This document shows positions 1 to 6,896 of a stretch of DNA of 11,182 nucleotides, one piece after another. A model generated the notes under the pieces. It saw only the letters and a list, made by a program, of their open reading frames with translations. It had not been told where the DNA came from and ran no database searches. The DNA is from Campylobacterales bacterium. Lineage in GTDB: Bacteria > Campylobacterota > Campylobacteria > Campylobacterales > QNZT01. The stretch spans positions 1 through 11,182 of the forward strand of contig JALSQA010000223.1 in the NCBI GenBank assembly GCA_026985685.1. The letters are read 5' to 3'. The position numbers and the translations under genes were made by a program. Numbering within the stretch: the stretch's first letter is position 1; every line of letters begins with the position of its first letter.

Positions 1-1896
1 TTTGCCTTCTATCTTGATTGTTTCGAGTTTTAGCACATCTCCGCCAACAGCAGTCCATGCAAGACCATTTACGATACCAACTTCTCCTTTTTTAGAGACT
101 TCTTCGATAGAAAATACCTCTTTATTCAGGTATTTTGGTAGATTTTTTGCTGTGATTGATATCTTTTGTATTGATGAATCTTCTAGTATCTCTTTAGCTA
201 CTTTACGAAGTATCTGTGCGATTGTTCGTCTGAGATTTCTTACACCTGCTTCTCTGGTATAGTTTGAGATTAGTAGTTGCAATGCTCCTTTTGAGATAGA
301 AAATTCAGCATTTTTAAGTCCATGTTTTCTTAATTCCTGAGGGATGAGATATTTTTTAGCGATTTCATACTTCTCATCAGGTGTGTATGAACTTAAAAAG
401 ATAAACTCCATACGATCACGAAGTGGAGAAGGTATGTATGCGACTTGGTTTGCTGTGGCTATAAATATCACTTTGCTTAAGTCAATATTGAAGTTTAGAT
501 AGTAATCCCTAAAAGCTTGATTTTGTTCTGGATCTAGTATCTCTAAAAGTACAGCTGTAGGATCACCTCTGTGACTTCTGGCGACTTTATCTATCTCATC
601 AAGTACTATGACTGGATCCATCTCTTTGGATTCTATCAGACCTTGGATTATTCTTCCTGGCATTGCTCCTATATAAGTTCTTCTGTGACCTCTTAGCTCG
701 TTTACATCTTCTAAGCCACCAAGTGCGATACGGATTAGTTTTCTTTTGAGTGCTTTTGCGATTGAGTTGGCAAGTGAAGTTTTACCTACGCCTGGAGGTC
801 CTGCAAAACAGATGATTTCACCTTTGTTATCTTTATCCTTGATACCTCGTTTTTCTTTGAGTGCTTTAACTGCAAAGTACTCTTCTATACGTTCTTTTGC
901 TTTTTCTAAAGAGTAGTGATCATGTTCGAGTTGTCTTTTGACTTCAGTGATGTTAAGTTTTTTCTTAGAGTATCTGCCAAATGGGATTTCAAGTACCCAG
1001 TCCAAATATCCTTGTATCAAGTTCGCATCTGCTGAGTCTGGATGCATCCTTGAGAAACGATCTATCTGTTTGGAAATCTCTTTAAAAGCATCCTCTTTCA
1101 TGTGCTTTTTTTTGTCTTCTAGCTTTTTTCTATACTCTTGTATCTCTTCTTCTCTCTGGGTATCTGTACCTAGCTCTTGTTGTATCTGTTTTAATTGTTC
1201 TTTTAGAAAATACTCTTTGTTTATTTGCTCTATTCTTGAGTGAACTTTTGATTTTATTTCACGTTGTAGTTTACTCGCTTTGATCTCTTCTGTGATGTAT
1301 TCTATCAACAAAAGTAATCTCTCTTCAAGAGATGTATTTGCAAAAAGGTTATAAGCTTGTTCTTTTTTTAATTTGATAGTACTTGCGATTAGATCTACTA
1401 TCCTGTTTGGTTCTTCATTTTCTTCGATAGTTTTAAGCAGATCAGATGGGAAAAGATCTGTTGCGGTAGAAAGAGTTCTTATCTTTTCCCGTAAAATCTG
1501 AAGTGTAGCAGTGACTTTTAGCTCGTCAAAAGACTCTAATTCTATAGCATCTACAACTGCACTAAGTGGCTTTATATCTATAGGCTCTATGATCTTTCCT
1601 TTTTCCAAACCTTGAAAAAGAATTTTTATTCTGCCATCTGGGAGGGTTACTTTTCGCATAATCGTTCCGATAACACCTACATTGTATATCGCATCAAAAT
1701 CTCTCTCTCCTTCGTGTCCTGGACGTGTGGAGACTACCATGACCAGCGAGTTTGACTCTAGTGCTAATGTTGCTGCTTGTATATTCTCTTGTTCTGTTAA
1801 AAAAACAGGAGAAATCATAAATGGATAAAGGAAAAAAGAGTCATCAACAATGATAGGTAATTTTACAGGAAAATCTTCATAATTATGTAATTGCAT
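1..1896 (-). CDS. lon: ATP-dependent Lon protease, partial (C-terminus off the left edge)
   Basis: This encodes the ATP-dependent serine protease Lon, a cytoplasmic hexamer that unfolds and degrades misfolded and regulatory proteins. The frame is open for 632 codons from the ATG at 1894-1896 to base 1. In order it shows the N-terminal LON substrate-binding domain (about residues 10-200), a charged helical linker (about 200-310), and an AAA+ module with Walker A GPPGVGKT at 366-373 and Walker B VIVLDEIDK at 429-437. The start of the protease domain follows (GLAWTAVGGD, 611-620). Lon proteins are usually about 800 residues, so roughly 170 residues, including the Ser-Lys catalytic dyad, lie outside the window. 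The truncation is due to the window edge, not a mutation. The start is supported by a strong TAAGGAGT ribosome binding site overlapping the stop codon of bamD, 9 nt upstream, so the two genes are probably co-transcribed and translationally linked. No CIRCE- or HspR-like heat-shock operator was recognised upstream. Confidence 0.97.
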   Translation of the reverse strand, partial: MQLHNYEDFPVKLPIIVDDSFFLYPFMISPVFLTEQENIQAATLALESNSLVMVVSTRPGHEGERDFDAIYNVGVIGTIMRKVTLPDGRIKILFQGLEKGKIIEPIDIKPLSAVVDAIELESFDELKVTATLQILREKIRTLSTATDLFPSDLLKTIEENEEPNRIVDLIASTIKLKKEQAYNLFANTSLEERLLLLIEYITEEIKASKLQREIKSKVHSRIEQINKEYFLKEQLKQIQQELGTDTQREEEIQEYRKKLEDKKKHMKEDAFKEISKQIDRFSRMHPDSADANLIQGYLDWVLEIPFGRYSKKKLNITEVKRQLEHDHYSLEKAKERIEEYFAVKALKEKRGIKDKDNKGEIICFAGPPGVGKTSLANSIAKALKRKLIRIALGGLEDVNELRGHRRTYIGAMPGRIIQGLIESKEMDPVIVLDEIDKVARSHRGDPTAVLLEILDPEQNQAFRDYYLNFNIDLSKVIFIATANQVAYIPSPLRDRMEFIFLSSYTPDEKYEIAKKYLIPQELRKHGLKNAEFSISKGALQLLISNYTREAGVRNLRRTIAQILRKVAKEILEDSSIQKISITAKNLPKYLNKEVFSIEEVSKKGEVGIVNGLAWTAVGGDVLKLETIKIEGK

Positions 1897-1905
1897 TAAA
1901 ACTCC

Positions 1906-2553
1906 TTAATCTAAAATCGTACTAAAAATACCACTGTTTTGTGTAGCGATAGGTGTATCTTTGAGCCATGATTTGTTGATCTTTTCTTCATAGATTTTAG
2001 CAGCTTTCGTGCGTCCTAATCTTTTGTAAAGTTTGGCTATATCACGGTTTAAGATTAACTCTGTCAGATAAAGCTTTGTTAATATCGTTTTAACCATTGG
2101 ATTGTAGATGGAGTTTGGAAATTTTTGCAGGTATAAATTTGCATCAGCTATGGTATCTATCAATAATTTTTGGTTACGTTTTGGATTTTTAAACTCTTGG
2201 AAATGTGATTTTATTTTGAGATATTTTAGGTATTCTATATTTTTGCTTGTTGCAAAACGTCTGATATAATTGTCAAGATAAAAGTTTGACATGAGATATT
2301 CATCTTCTTCAAGATGTGCCTGTGCTAGTATCATCAATGCCTCTTTTAGGTAAGGTGATCCTACATGCTCACTAGCTAGAGATGTGTAGGCATCATCTGC
2401 TTTGTCCAAATTGCCGTTTGCATAAAATTTTAAAATCTCTTTATACCAATACTCTGCTGGTTTATTATAGGTTTGCTCTTCTTTGAGTTTAGAAGCACAA
2501 CCTGTGAAGATAAACACTAAAAGTGTTAAAGTTGCTAAATATCGAATTATCAT
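1906..2553 (-). CDS. bamD: Outer-membrane assembly lipoprotein BamD (ComL/YfiO family)
   Basis: This is probably BamD, the essential lipoprotein partner of BamA in the complex that folds beta-barrel proteins into the outer membrane. The 215-residue product has a lipoprotein signal: a short basic start (MIIR), a hydrophobic stretch to residue 16, and a lipobox ending FTGC with the lipidated Cys19. Ala at +2 agrees with sorting to the outer membrane. The rest is helical and TPR-like, with alternating repeats (AEYWYKEILKFYANGNLDKA, the A..YL/Y..YI pattern, YLQKFPNSIYNPM) typical of the family. Length is a little shorter than the roughly 240 residues of E. coli BamD. An AAAGGAGAA ribosome binding site precedes the ATG. 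It is the first gene of a bamD-lon transcript; I recall the same pair in Campylobacter jejuni (Cj1074c-Cj1073c). Family assignment is confident; the BamD role is by homology. Confidence 0.88.
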   Translation of the reverse strand: MIIRYLATLTLLVFIFTGCASKLKEEQTYNKPAEYWYKEILKFYANGNLDKADDAYTSLASEHVGSPYLKEALMILAQAHLEEDEYLMSNFYLDNYIRRFATSKNIEYLKYLKIKSHFQEFKNPKRNQKLLIDTIADANLYLQKFPNSIYNPMVKTILTKLYLTELILNRDIAKLYKRLGRTKAAKIYEEKINKSWLKDTPIATQNSGIFSTILD

Positions 2554-2578
2554 AAATTTTCTCCTTTGATAATGAATT

Positions 2579-2584
2579 ATTTTA
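2579..2584 (-). promoter_or_regulatory. Candidate -10 box for bamD-lon
   Basis: On the minus strand TAAAAT lies 26 nt upstream of the bamD start codon, leaving room for a short leader and the AAAGGAG ribosome binding site. No -35 hexamer is evident at 17 bp; many Campylobacterota housekeeping promoters also lack one. This rests on motif match and position only. Confidence 0.3.
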
Positions 2585-2615
2585 CCTGAATCTATGTTAC
2601 TTTTCTCTAAAATAA

Positions 2616-2623
2616 CCGATATA
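2616..2623 (+). promoter_or_regulatory. Candidate sigma-28 (FliA) -10 box upstream of fliW
   Basis: CCGATATA closely matches the GCCGATAA -10 element of flagellar sigma-28 promoters and the CGATAT form used in Campylobacterota. A T-rich, partial match to the -35 element (GTTACTTT, 2596-2603) sits at the expected 11-bp spacing from the 8-nt box that begins at 2615. Transcription would begin near 2630, giving a leader of about 18 nt that just contains the AAGAAGGAAA ribosome binding site of fliW at 2634-2643. The gene downstream is flagellar, which makes the match more credible, but the -35 half is weak. Confidence 0.45.
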
Positions 2624-2647
2624 CCTCATAATTAAGAAGGAAATTTT

Positions 2648-3034
2648 ATGCACTTAAAAGTAGTATCTCCTGTTTTAGGTTTTGAATCTATTGAAGAGTT
2701 TAGCTGGGAAAAGATTGATGAATATTTTTCAAAACTTCAAAGTTTACAATCAAAAGAGATTGTTTTTACACTGATTGATCCATTGAAAATCCGTAGTTAT
2801 GATTTTAGTATTCCACTATTTTATAAAAATCTTTTGAAAGTAGAAGAGGGGGATAACATTTTGGTGCGAAATATTGTCTTGATGCAAGATCCTATAGAAA
2901 ACTCATCTATCAATTTCATGGCTCCGTTGATCATAAATGAAGATAAACAACTTTTAGCACAAGTAGCACTTGATAATACTAAATACCCAGATTTTGGTAT
3001 AGCCCAAAAGATAGAAGGATATCTTCATGGTTAA
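2648..3034 (+). CDS. fliW: Flagellar assembly factor FliW
   Basis: FliW is a small cytoplasmic protein that binds flagellin and also the translational regulator CsrA. Flagellin export frees FliW to antagonise CsrA and allow flagellin translation. The 128-residue product has the usual length and family landmarks: SPVLGFE near residues 7-13, the conserved INFMAPLIIN block at 88-97, and QVALDNTKYP at 105-114. The ATG is preceded by AAGAAGGAAA (2634-2643) at good spacing. The gene is divergent from bamD across 94 bp and overlaps proC by 8 nt. In Campylobacter jejuni I recall the same order (Cj1075-Cj1076). No csrA or flagellin gene is in the window, so the partner genes lie elsewhere. A sigma-28-like box upstream suggests co-regulation with late flagellar genes; this is inference. 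Confidence 0.93.
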   Translation: MHLKVVSPVLGFESIEEFSWEKIDEYFSKLQSLQSKEIVFTLIDPLKIRSYDFSIPLFYKNLLKVEEGDNILVRNIVLMQDPIENSSINFMAPLIINEDKQLLAQVALDNTKYPDFGIAQKIEGYLHG

Positions 3035-3803
3035 TATGAAACTAACGATTATCGGTACTGGAAATATGGCAGAAGCTATTTTACATGGTGTGAGTAAATA
3101 TTATCAAGTAGAGGTAGTAGGCAGAAATCAAAAACGCCTTGATGAATTAGAACAAAAATTTAAAAAAAATGTTACTTTTTCACTATTGAAAGAGAATTTT
3201 GATATCAGTCATAAAAACCTTATACTCTGTGTGAAGCCATATGCACTAGCAAGTGTGAGTGAACTCTTTACTGGACAGGCAAATTCGCATTTATCTGTAT
3301 TAGCTGGTGTTCGCCTTGAAGATCTTAAGCGTTATATTCCTGCACTTCATACTGTACGTACGATGCCAAATCTTGCTGCAAAATATGCAAAATCCATGAC
3401 TACACTTTGTGGTGATCGTACTTTTAAAGGTGAAGCGATTGCTATTTGTAGTTGTTTTGGTGAAGCACTTTGGTTGGATAGCGAAAAAGAGATAGATATA
3501 GCGACAGCAGTTGCGGGAAGTGGTCCTGCATTTTTAGCACTTGTGGCTGAATCTTTGGCTGATGGTTGTGTAAAAGAGGGCTTAAAACGTACAGATGCAC
3601 AAGTTTTGGTACAGGGTTTGTTTAAAGGGTTTGCTCCATTGATTGAAGAAAATCATCCCTCATTATTAAAAGATGCGGTTATGAGTCCTGGTGGTACTAC
3701 TGCTGCTGGTTATGGGGCATTAGAAGAAGCAAATGTAAGAAATGCGATGATAAATGCTATCGAAAAAGCATATAAACGTGCGAAAGATTTAGGGGAAAAA
3801 TAG
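3027..3803 (+). CDS. proC: Pyrroline-5-carboxylate reductase (last step of proline synthesis)
   Basis: ProC reduces 1-pyrroline-5-carboxylate to L-proline with NAD(P)H in the cytoplasm. The 258-residue product has the N-terminal Rossmann motif IGTGNMAEAI (9-18), CVKP (68-71), TVRTMPN (109-115), AGSGPAF (163-169), and the C-terminal signature SPGGTTAAGYGALE (220-233) typical of the family. After MPN the usual T-P-A is replaced by L-A-A. I chose the ATG at 3027, which gives MVNMKLTI and overlaps fliW by 8 nt, because AAGGA lies 7 nt upstream; the in-frame ATG at 3036 would start closer to the Rossmann strand but sits too far from that site, so the true N-terminus could be three residues shorter. 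The gene is translationally coupled to fliW, and its stop codon lies inside the terminator hairpin. Confidence 0.95.
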   Translation: MVNMKLTIIGTGNMAEAILHGVSKYYQVEVVGRNQKRLDELEQKFKKNVTFSLLKENFDISHKNLILCVKPYALASVSELFTGQANSHLSVLAGVRLEDLKRYIPALHTVRTMPNLAAKYAKSMTTLCGDRTFKGEAIAICSCFGEALWLDSEKEIDIATAVAGSGPAFLALVAESLADGCVKEGLKRTDAQVLVQGLFKGFAPLIEENHPSLLKDAVMSPGGTTAAGYGALEEANVRNAMINAIEKAYKRAKDLGEK

Positions 3804-3834
3804 AGGAGTATATCTCCTCTACTGGTAAGTTTTT
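3801..3834. terminator. Bidirectional intrinsic terminator between proC and the DUF465 gene
   Basis: A perfect 8-bp stem TAGAGGAG (3801-3808) and CTCCTCTA (3814-3821) closes a 5-nt TATAT loop. On the minus strand it is followed immediately by TTTTTCCCC, a good intrinsic terminator for the DUF465 gene ending 11 nt before it. On the plus strand the T run (3830-3834) starts 8 nt after the stem, so termination of proC may be weaker. The proC TAG stop forms the first bases of the stem. Confidence 0.8.
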
Positions 3835-4060
3835 ATAAGTTGTGTTCTTTTTTATACTCTAAAATCATAGCATAAGCTTCATCTTTGAGTAAAAGTTTCT
3901 CTTTTTTCAAAGTATCTAGTTGTGCTTGATCCATATGTTCTCTACCTTCTTCAACTTCTTTGATCTGGTCATCTAAGGCATTATGCTTTTCAAATATTTT
4001 TGCAAAGTGTGCATTTTGAGTTTTTAGTTTTGATATGATGTCTCTGTATTCATGTAACAT
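3833..4060 (-). CDS. Small DUF465/YdcH-family protein
   Basis: This is a 75-residue, highly charged, all-helical protein. The opening MLHEYRDIISKLK followed by NAHFAKIFEKHNALDDQI is the typical start of the DUF465 (YdcH-like) family, and the second half (KKEKLLLKDEAYAMILEYKK) matches its usual LKKEKLxLKDE pattern. The family is widespread in proteobacteria and its function is unknown; the sequence suggests a helical hairpin or short coiled coil, probably cytoplasmic. A GGGAGAA ribosome binding site precedes the ATG. It lies 41 nt downstream of argJ on the same strand, so it may share the channel-argJ transcript, but a promoter-like box in that gap could drive it separately. Campylobacter jejuni, as I recall, has a similar gene beside rpmB, which agrees with this neighbourhood. 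Confidence 0.85.
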   Translation of the reverse strand: MLHEYRDIISKLKTQNAHFAKIFEKHNALDDQIKEVEEGREHMDQAQLDTLKKEKLLLKDEAYAMILEYKKEHNL

Positions 4061-4091
4061 GAAGTTCTCCCATTGTTTTGATTTACTCTTT

Positions 4092-4097
4092 ATTTTA
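4092..4097 (-). promoter_or_regulatory. Candidate extended -10 box for the DUF465 gene
   Basis: On the minus strand the sequence reads TGCTAAAAT, an extended -10 (TGN plus TAAAAT), 31 nt upstream of the DUF465 start. It lies in the short gap after the argJ stop and could provide independent transcription. No clear -35 element is seen. Confidence 0.35.
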
Positions 4098-4101
4098 GCA
4101 T

Positions 4102-5292
4102 TTATGTTCTGTAATCAGCATTAATTTTGACATATTCATAACTTAAATCACATCCATAGCTTGTGTAGTTTTCACTACCTACACCCAAATCACAGGTTAT
4201 TTTGAAGCTTTCATTTTTCATGATGGCACAGGCTTTTTCTTCACGATCTTTATCCAATACAGGAAACTCTTTTGAGTATATTATCAAATCATCATATTTT
4301 ATAACTAAATCTTCTTCATTACAAGTAATATTACTAGCACCGATTGTTGAAGCTATACGTCCCCAGTTTGGATCTTCTCCAAAGAGTGCTGTTTTGACAA
4401 GAAGAGAGTTACTCAATGCTTTGGAAGCTTTTTGTGCATCTTCTTGTGTTTTTGCACCTTTGACACAAAAAGCAACTACCTTATTTGCTCCTTCTCCATC
4501 TTTTAGTATCATCATGGATAGTTGATGTGTTAGCATATCAAGAGCTTGTGCAAATGCTTCTTTATCGTAATGTTTGCTTTTTTTATTGCTTAGTAAAAAA
4601 ACGCTGTCATTTGTGGAAGTGTCTCCATCTACGCTGATTGTATTGAAAGATTTCTCAACACTTTTAGTTAAGAGAATGTCCATGTCCTCTTTTGGGATAT
4701 TTGCATCGGTTATGATGAAGCATAGCATAGTTGCCATGGCAGGATTGATCATACCTGCACCTTTACATATAGCAGCGATATGAAAACTTTTTCCATCTTC
4801 GAGTTCAACTTTGTAAGCTAACTCTTTTTCAAAACTATCTGTTGTCATGATAGCTCTTGCTGTTTTGTAGCTATTTTTTGCATTAAAATCAAATTTTTCA
4901 AAAGCAGATGAGATTTGTTCTATGGGTAATGGATAACCGATGACACCTGTCGAACTCATGATAGGATTTGTTAGGGGGATATAATCATTTAGTTTTGTCA
5001 AGATAGTATCGATATCTTTTATACCTCTTTGTCCTGTTAAGGCATTTGCATTTTTGGCATTGATGAGGATGAAGTTTGTCTGAAAATCTTTTGGATATTT
5101 TTGATAGTGTTTAATAGGTGCTGCCTGAAAAGTATTTGTTGTAAAAACTGCACTGACATCACATGGTATTTCACTTCTTATAAAAGCAACATCACCATCA
5201 TCGCTATTTGTTTTAAGTCCTGCATTGACTCCATCACAGTAAAAGCCTTCTACATTGGCTAAACCATTTTTTATTGGAAAGATATTAAACAT
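4102..5292 (-). CDS. argJ: Bifunctional glutamate N-acetyltransferase / amino-acid acetyltransferase ArgJ
   Basis: ArgJ transfers the acetyl group from N-acetylornithine to glutamate (and, in bifunctional forms, from acetyl-CoA), recycling acetyl in arginine synthesis. The 396-residue product has the normal length. It begins IKNGLANVEGFYCDGVNAGLK, contains the GQRG segment at 87-90 and STGVIG (114-119), and carries the autoprocessing site KGAGMINPAMATML (177-190). Cleavage would fall between Ala187 and Thr188, with Thr188 becoming the nucleophile of the beta chain. GEDPNWGRI and the C-terminal NADYRT are also typical. Whether it is mono- or bifunctional cannot be read from sequence alone. A GGAGT site lies inside the end of the upstream channel gene, which it overlaps by 8 nt, so translation of the two is probably coupled. 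No ARG-box-like operator was recognised. Confidence 0.96.
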   Translation of the reverse strand: MFNIFPIKNGLANVEGFYCDGVNAGLKTNSDDGDVAFIRSEIPCDVSAVFTTNTFQAAPIKHYQKYPKDFQTNFILINAKNANALTGQRGIKDIDTILTKLNDYIPLTNPIMSSTGVIGYPLPIEQISSAFEKFDFNAKNSYKTARAIMTTDSFEKELAYKVELEDGKSFHIAAICKGAGMINPAMATMLCFIITDANIPKEDMDILLTKSVEKSFNTISVDGDTSTNDSVFLLSNKKSKHYDKEAFAQALDMLTHQLSMMILKDGEGANKVVAFCVKGAKTQEDAQKASKALSNSLLVKTALFGEDPNWGRIASTIGASNITCNEEDLVIKYDDLIIYSKEFPVLDKDREEKACAIMKNESFKITCDLGVGSENYTSYGCDLSYEYVKINADYRT

Positions 5293-6415
5293 TTTTATAC
5301 TCCGTTGGACGCTCTTTTTTGCGTGCTATTTTTTTTGCGATTTTGATACTCTCACTGCTGCCTATGAGCATCAATTTAGATCCTTGTGTAATCAGTGTCT
5401 CTTCATCTGGCATAGGCTTGAAGTTTTGTTTATCATCACGTATACCTACTACATTTACTTTTATGAGATTAGTAAGGTTGATATCTTTTAATTTTTTATA
5501 TAACATCCAGGAATGGCTGGGAATTTTGATCTCTTCGATATCTAAAGGAGTATCTTTTTTATATAAAAACTCTTCAAGGATATTTTCCATCTCTGGTCGT
5601 TGACTTATCGCACTCATACGCTGTGCCATCAATTTTGTAGGAGATACAACACTATCTGCACCTAACTTTTTCAGTTTTTCTATATCACTTAATGTCTTGG
5701 CATTTGTGAGTATAAAGTAGGGACGGCGGCGTTTGATCTCTTTTTCATGTAACCTTGCCGATGCTATCAATGCGATATTGTCAGCGATGTTTTCTGAAAG
5801 AGTGATGATACCTTTTGCACTAGAAAGATGTGATTTTGCAAGTGCTATTTCCGTATGAGGTTCTGCTTGTACAAAGTAAGGATAAGAATATTTTTTTGCA
5901 ATATTTTCGATATCTTCTGAGGGATCAACTACCACAAAAGGGATGTGGTTTTCACGAAACTGGCGTGTTAGTTGAATGGTAAATTCATTGTGATTGCAGA
6001 TAACATAGTGGTTTTTTAACCTGGCAATATCATATAACATAGAACGTTCCTTTATAATCTTAAGTAATTCACCCTTGTTTAACACTTCTACCAAAATACC
6101 TACAGAAAATGAAAATACACCAAATCCAAGTATAATCAAAGTAATCGTAAAAATACGTCCTGCATTAGAGATAGGTGCAATTTCTCCAAATCCAACTGTA
6201 GTAAAAGTGATTCCTGTTTGATAAATGGCATCAATAAGTGACATATTATCTATCAGGATATAGCCTATACTTCCTAGCATCATGATCATTACAGTGAGGA
6301 TCAATGGAAGTCTAAAAGGGGCTAACTGGAGGTAGAGATCTGTGTTTAGGTCGATTTCTGGTTTTTTAGGTTCACGCCAATGGAGAAATTTTTTAAGTTT
6401 TTTGAAAAATTTCAT
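5285..6415 (-). CDS. Two-TM potassium channel with RCK (TrkA-N/TrkA-C) domain
   Basis: This is probably an inner-membrane K+ channel gated by a cytoplasmic RCK domain. The 376-residue protein has TM1 at about 36-56, a pore helix, the selectivity filter TVGFGE (73-78, in place of the common TVGYGD), and TM2 at about 86-110. The RCK/TrkA-N domain begins near NHYVIC (135-140), has an acidic strand end VVVDPSED (161-168), and is followed by a TrkA-C-like domain from about 294 to 365. The usual Gly-rich dinucleotide motif (GxGxxG) is replaced by NHNEF, so ligand binding may differ from canonical RCK domains. A GGGGGAA ribosome binding site precedes the ATG. It heads a channel-argJ(-DUF465) transcript. 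Helicobacter pylori has a comparable channel gene (HP0490) next to rpmB; orthology is likely but not tested. Confidence 0.9.
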   Translation of the reverse strand: MKFFKKLKKFLHWREPKKPEIDLNTDLYLQLAPFRLPLILTVMIMMLGSIGYILIDNMSLIDAIYQTGITFTTVGFGEIAPISNAGRIFTITLIILGFGVFSFSVGILVEVLNKGELLKIIKERSMLYDIARLKNHYVICNHNEFTIQLTRQFRENHIPFVVVDPSEDIENIAKKYSYPYFVQAEPHTEIALAKSHLSSAKGIITLSENIADNIALIASARLHEKEIKRRRPYFILTNAKTLSDIEKLKKLGADSVVSPTKLMAQRMSAISQRPEMENILEEFLYKKDTPLDIEEIKIPSHSWMLYKKLKDINLTNLIKVNVVGIRDDKQNFKPMPDEETLITQGSKLMLIGSSESIKIAKKIARKKERPTEYKNV

Positions 6416-6437
6416 AAATTCCCCCTATGACTATTAT

Positions 6438-6523
6438 GTTAACGAAAAAGTAACAAAATCTTTTTTACTTCGCTAACGCTGAGGTTTCAGCAGAAGGTCT
6501 TAAGTACAGAAAACTGTACTTAA
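6438..6523. repeat. Three consecutive inverted repeats in the rpmB-channel spacer
   Basis: The 122-bp gap between rpmB and the channel gene holds three adjacent inverted repeats. The first is imperfect: GTTAACGAAAAAGTAA (6438-6453) against TTACTTCGCTAAC (6465-6477), with one mismatch and a 3-nt bulge. The second is GCTGA (6478-6482) and TCAGC (6487-6491) with a GGTT loop. The third is perfect: TTAAGTACAG (6500-6509) and CTGTACTTAA (6514-6523) with an AAAA loop. The third lies just after the rpmB stop, but no T run follows it on the minus strand, so it is not a classical intrinsic terminator. It could protect or process the rpmB 3' end, or be an operator for the channel gene. Confidence 0.7.
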
Positions 6524-6537
6524 ATATAATATTTCGA

Positions 6538-6732
6538 CTATTGATTAGCTTGTTTTCTCATCGTTCTAAGCTCTTTAGCAGAGATTTTGATCTTCTTTTT
6601 TGTACCATCTTCTAGTGTGATTCTTACTGTTCTTAGATTTGGTAAAAATCTTCTTTTTGTTTTGTTTTGTGCGTGGCTTACATTGTTCCCGCTCATCGGT
6701 CCTTTACCGCTTATCTGGCATCTTCTTGACAT
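6538..6732 (-). CDS. rpmB: 50S ribosomal protein L28
   Basis: L28 is a small basic component of the large ribosomal subunit. The 64-residue product starts MSRRCQISGKGPMSGNNVSHAQNKT, with the family's conserved GKGPMSGNNVSHA block, followed by RRFLPNLRTVRITLEDGTKKKIKISAKELRTMRK, matching the L28 signature throughout. Only one Cys (residue 5) is present, so it is a zinc-independent (non-CxxC) form. AAGGAAAAATC precedes the ATG. The gene is transcribed alone or with weak read-through to the channel gene, 122 bp away across a hairpin-rich spacer. It is the last housekeeping gene before the divergent polysaccharide locus. Confidence 0.98.
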   Translation of the reverse strand: MSRRCQISGKGPMSGNNVSHAQNKTKRRFLPNLRTVRITLEDGTKKKIKISAKELRTMRKQANQ

Positions 6733-6770
6733 GATTTTTCCTTATAGGGTTTTAAAATTTTGTCGCGTAT

Positions 6771-6776
6771 ATTATC
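6771..6776 (-). promoter_or_regulatory. Candidate -10 box for rpmB
   Basis: On the minus strand GATAAT (within AGGATAATATACG) lies 38 nt upstream of the rpmB start codon, giving a leader of about 30 nt that contains the AAGGA site. The upstream DNA is AT-rich without a clear -35 hexamer, as is common in Campylobacterota. Confidence 0.4.
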
Positions 6777-6859
6777 CTAAATAGTCTTAATTTATCTTGA
6801 TAATATTTACCTGTATAAAAGAAGAGGAATAGATTAAGCTTTATTTTATATAAAAAAAC

Positions 6860-6865
6860 TATAAT
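6860..6865 (+). promoter_or_regulatory. Candidate -10 box for the polysaccharide deacetylase
   Basis: A perfect TATAAT lies 31 nt upstream of the deacetylase ATG, predicting transcription from about 6872 with a leader near 25 nt. The surrounding DNA is AT-rich; no convincing -35 was found. The ribosome binding site in this leader (AAGTAATAAG) is weak. This would be the promoter that opens the polysaccharide locus, divergent from rpmB. Confidence 0.45.
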
Positions 6866-6896
6866 AAATTCATAAGAAAAACATAAAGTAATAAGT

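Noticed and set aside
2..1243. Plus-strand open frames of 86 and 101 codons at 2-262 and 938-1243
   Set aside because: Both lie antisense to lon, have low-complexity Ser/Phe/Leu-rich translations and no ribosome binding site; they are shadows of the real gene.
4202..5603. Plus-strand open frames antisense to argJ and the channel gene (4202-4525, 4574-4783, 5255-5491, 5319-5603)
   Set aside because: The opposite strand carries confident, full-length conserved genes; these frames show no family features.
6587..6784. 65-codon plus-strand frame across rpmB
   Set aside because: It is antisense to L28, and its hydrophobic look is the reverse complement of a Lys/Arg-rich coding region.
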